Source: Planctomycetota bacterium (GTDB taxonomy: Bacteria > Planctomycetota > Phycisphaerae > WQYP01). From it: a stretch of 38,804 nt of DNA. The DNA lies in contig JAKBMM010000027.1 of NCBI GenBank assembly GCA_021831565.1, positions 1 through 38,804 of the forward strand, read 5' to 3'. Positions 36,959 through 38,804 of this stretch are shown one piece after another. Each line of letters starts with the position of its first letter. Within the stretch, counting starts at the first letter, position 1. The position numbers were made by a program, and so were the translations under genes. The notes below the pieces were generated by a model. That model was not told the DNA's origin, did not search any database, and saw only the letters and a list, made by a program, of their open reading frames with translations.

Positions 36959-38804
36959 ATGTTGACCAGGTTGAACCGTTTGAATCGTTTGAATCGTTTG
37001 AATCGTTTGAACCGTCCCGACACGATCGCAAAATTGCTTTCGCACAAGTACCGTCGTTCCAGCCGCTCAAAGCGCCGGCTGGCCATTTTGAGCCTGGCCG
37101 TCTCCTTCGCCGCCGCCCATGTAGCGGTGGCGAGCATGGTGGAAGTTATCGGAACTCCCGGAACCAACGGCACGCTGAGTAATCCCAATGGCGGTCCGGG
37201 CGGCAACGCCACCGCCAACGCCTCCGGCAACACCGATACGAGCAATACCGCCATCGCCACAGGCGGTACCGGAGGATACGCCTACCCGCAATACCCGAAT
37301 ACCGCCGATAACGGAGGTAATGGAGGAAATGGGGGTAATGCTGATGTCACAGCCATCACAGGTTCCAGCGGTAGTCCCATCGTAGGCGTCGCGTCGGCTG
37401 ATGCCTACGCCATTGGCGGAGCGGGTGCGTTCGGTGGTAATGGCAGTAATTCCGGTGGAATAGCGGGTAATGGCGGCAACGCCACGATTGGTTTCGTAGG
37501 GGCTTACGGCAGTGGCACATACGCCGTCAACATAAACATCAAAACTCTGGGCGGAAACGGTGGTTTCGGCGGTCAACCTATAACGAGTGGAAACGGCGGG
37601 ACAGGCGGTAACGGTGGCAACGCAACAATCGACGGTGTCGCCGCCCTGTCAACCGGTAGCGGTACCGTTACAGTCAACGCCGTGGCCGAAGGTGGCAATG
37701 GCGAACCTGGCGGATATGGTGCGGTTAGCGCGGGCGGCACCCGGGGAACGGACGGCCTTGGTGGCGATGGCGGCATTGCTTCTTTCACCGGCACGATCTC
37801 GGGAATTTCGACCGGCGGTGGTAACGTGAATGTAACCGCGACTCAAATTGCTGGTACCGGTGGATTTGGTTTCGTAGGCGATCTGGGACCACCCCCCGAT
37901 TCTATTCTTTCCACCACCATAGGTGGAACCAACAACACGGTAAGCGGGGCCACCAGCGGAATTTTAACTCTTACCCAAAACGCCCAGACCGCTGGCAACG
38001 CCTCTTCCACGCTGAATTTCAATCTGAACACAAATCCCCTTCCATACGGCCTGACTCCTTCGCAGCTAATCGGTAATTCCAATGCAACAGCCTACACCAC
38101 GGCCAATGCGGAGGTAGACCTGACCGCAGCGACCAACATTACAGCAAACGCAATAAGCAGTGAAGTCGCAACGGCGATTGCTGACTCAACCGCCACTGCT
38201 GCTGGCCGAAGCGCTTCTAAAGCCACCGCAACAGCCATAGTCAATGGATCCAATGGCGGCGGCGTCATTGGCGGAGCCGCCAATGCCGTGGCGAAAGGCC
38301 TGGGTGACGGGCCGGATTCTGTCAACGCCATCGCAACCGCTTTGGCCGGGTACGGCGAGGGAAGTAACGGTACCACTGGTCCCATTAATGGCGGAGTGGC
38401 CAATGCCAACGCGAGTGGAGTGGGTGTCGGGTCCGGTGCGGTGAACGTCACGGCCAGCGCGACGGGCGGCTGGAGCGATGGGGTGGAAATCGCCGGAGAA
38501 ACCACCTCCAATGGCGGTGCGGCGTATGCATCCGCATCGGGCCTGTCCTCCGGAGGCGGTGCGGTGAATGTAAGCGTGAAACAGACGGGCGGAGACGGTG
38601 GGGCGGCTATGTTCGGCGCTGGCGCAAGCAGCGGCGGCAATGGCGCGGATTCAATTCTGTCGACCACCATTGGCGGAGCTAAGGCTGCGTTAATAAATAA
38701 AGGTATCAACTTGGCCGTGTCGATTGAGGCCGAATCGTGTAGTTCCAGTCGCCATGAAACCTACCGCGTTCCAAATTCACTCGCTTCATTTCTTCGTCCG
38801 TCAC
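36959..38804 (+). CDS. Gly/Asn/Ala-rich exported repeat protein, 3' end beyond the window
   Basis: The frame is open from the ATG at 36959 to the last base, 615 codons, without a stop; I checked it codon by codon. The ATG has GGGAGGA eight bases upstream. The N terminus has five LNR tripeptides from a 9-bp tandem repeat, then a basic region (KYRRSSRSKRR) and a hydrophobic core with likely signal-peptidase site (LAILSLAVSFAAAHVAVAS). The rest is GGNGG-, NA- and TAT-rich, low in charged residues; the DSILSTTIGG block occurs twice, about 250 residues apart. It resembles large secreted surface or adhesin-like proteins; function unknown. The last 25 codons lose the Gly-rich bias. Confidence 0.8.
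   Translation, partial: MLTRLNRLNRLNRLNRLNRPDTIAKLLSHKYRRSSRSKRRLAILSLAVSFAAAHVAVASMVEVIGTPGTNGTLSNPNGGPGGNATANASGNTDTSNTAIATGGTGGYAYPQYPNTADNGGNGGNGGNADVTAITGSSGSPIVGVASADAYAIGGAGAFGGNGSNSGGIAGNGGNATIGFVGAYGSGTYAVNINIKTLGGNGGFGGQPITSGNGGTGGNGGNATIDGVAALSTGSGTVTVNAVAEGGNGEPGGYGAVSAGGTRGTDGLGGDGGIASFTGTISGISTGGGNVNVTATQIAGTGGFGFVGDLGPPPDSILSTTIGGTNNTVSGATSGILTLTQNAQTAGNASSTLNFNLNTNPLPYGLTPSQLIGNSNATAYTTANAEVDLTAATNITANAISSEVATAIADSTATAAGRSASKATATAIVNGSNGGGVIGGAANAVAKGLGDGPDSVNAIATALAGYGEGSNGTTGPINGGVANANASGVGVGSGAVNVTASATGGWSDGVEIAGETTSNGGAAYASASGLSSGGGAVNVSVKQTGGDGGAAMFGAGASSGGNGADSILSTTIGGAKAALINKGINLAVSIEAESCSSSRHETYRVPNSLASFLRPS
36971..37015 (+). repeat. 9-bp tandem repeat (TTGAAYCGT x5) at the start of the exported protein
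   Basis: Five copies of TTGAAYCGT lie back to back, encoding five Leu-Asn-Arg triplets between the start codon and the signal peptide. The outer copies read TTGAACCGT, the inner three TTGAATCGT. Copy-number change would keep the frame. Confidence 0.9.

Noticed and set aside
36621-37070. Minus-strand gene of about 149 codons over the leader of the last gene
   Set aside because: It overlaps the signal region and 9-bp repeat of the better-supported plus-strand gene and has Asn/Asp/Ser repeats that are only the complement of that repeat.
38092-38709. Minus-strand Pro/Ala-rich frame at the window end
   Set aside because: Complement of the Gly/Ala/Asn-rich plus-strand coding sequence, which is open from a well-placed start.
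1-38804. tRNA, rRNA or toxin-antitoxin genes
   Set aside because: No clover-leaf pattern with a T-loop GTTCGAATC-type sequence, rRNA block or small paired genes was recognised in reading both strands.

Overview
The window reads as chromosomal DNA of a GC-rich, Gram-negative-type bacterium. The gene content (COX10-like heme O synthase, MCE/MlaD protein, a DUF3179 protein, GH38 mannosidase, a large pseudopilin locus with GspG/H/I/J/K-like proteins, a von Willebrand A protein) and the very high density of GC-rich palindromic repeats suggest a planctomycete, perhaps Phycisphaerae. This is inference from content, not a phylogenetic test. The standard genetic code fits every gene.

Layout. (1) 1-1.3 kb: an IS4-family transposase at the window edge. 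(2) 1.4-3.7 kb, minus strand: a DUF3179 protein and heme O synthase. (3) 3.8-5.4 kb, plus strand: rplM-rpsI-atpC behind a strong sigma70-type promoter. (4) 5.6-9.7 kb, minus strand: a four-gene run (membrane protein, M16 zinc peptidase, MlaD-like protein, methyltransferase). (5) 9.9-10.2 kb: an IscA/ErpA-type iron-sulfur protein. (6) 10.4-27.4 kb, plus strand: a 17-kb type IV pilus / type II secretion-like locus: GspE/PilB-like ATPase, PilT-like ATPase, a second PilB-like ATPase, PilC/GspF-like membrane protein, then six pseudopilin genes (two GspG-like, GspH-, GspI-, GspJ- and GspK-like). (7) 27.4-35.2 kb, minus strand: GH38 alpha-mannosidase, a vWA membrane protein and class II lysyl-tRNA synthetase. 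(8) 35.9-36.2 kb: a DUF488 protein. (9) 37.0 kb to the end: a Gly/Asn/Ala-rich exported protein whose frame stays open to the last base.

The most unusual feature is in region 6. In all six pseudopilin genes the stretch between the start codon and the prepilin cleavage site (normally 5-30 codons) is 65-214 codons long. It is built almost entirely from copies of a short dispersed DNA repeat family (cores like CTTGGCGTCTTGGCGGTTC, CCTCCGCGTCCTCTGTGTCC and CGTGTCTTCGTGTCTTCGTGG). The repeats run in frame without stops, give Lys/Arg/Trp-rich peptides, and the two internal tandem duplications have periods of 129 and 87 bp, both multiples of three. Two of the genes start at ATGA overlaps with the previous stop, which fixes the start codon upstream of the repeats. 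The same family occurs as a non-coding inverted pair between atpC and the methyltransferase gene. The leader of a prepilin, removed by prepilin peptidase, thus looks like a permissive landing and expansion site for a repeat family. Three of the six also carry a repeat-derived GTG codon that would give a normal 12-residue leader.

Four other short palindromic repeat families are visible: a 19-bp stem family (GTGCTC..GTCACA), an element with GTAACCGTTCAC ends, a MITE-like element with GGCAATTTTTCCGGGC ends (two copies flanking lysS), and a GCCGCGG-TGGAAA-CCGCGGC palindrome. No tRNA, rRNA or CRISPR array was seen. Prepilin peptidase, secretin and PilMNO-type genes are absent from the window.
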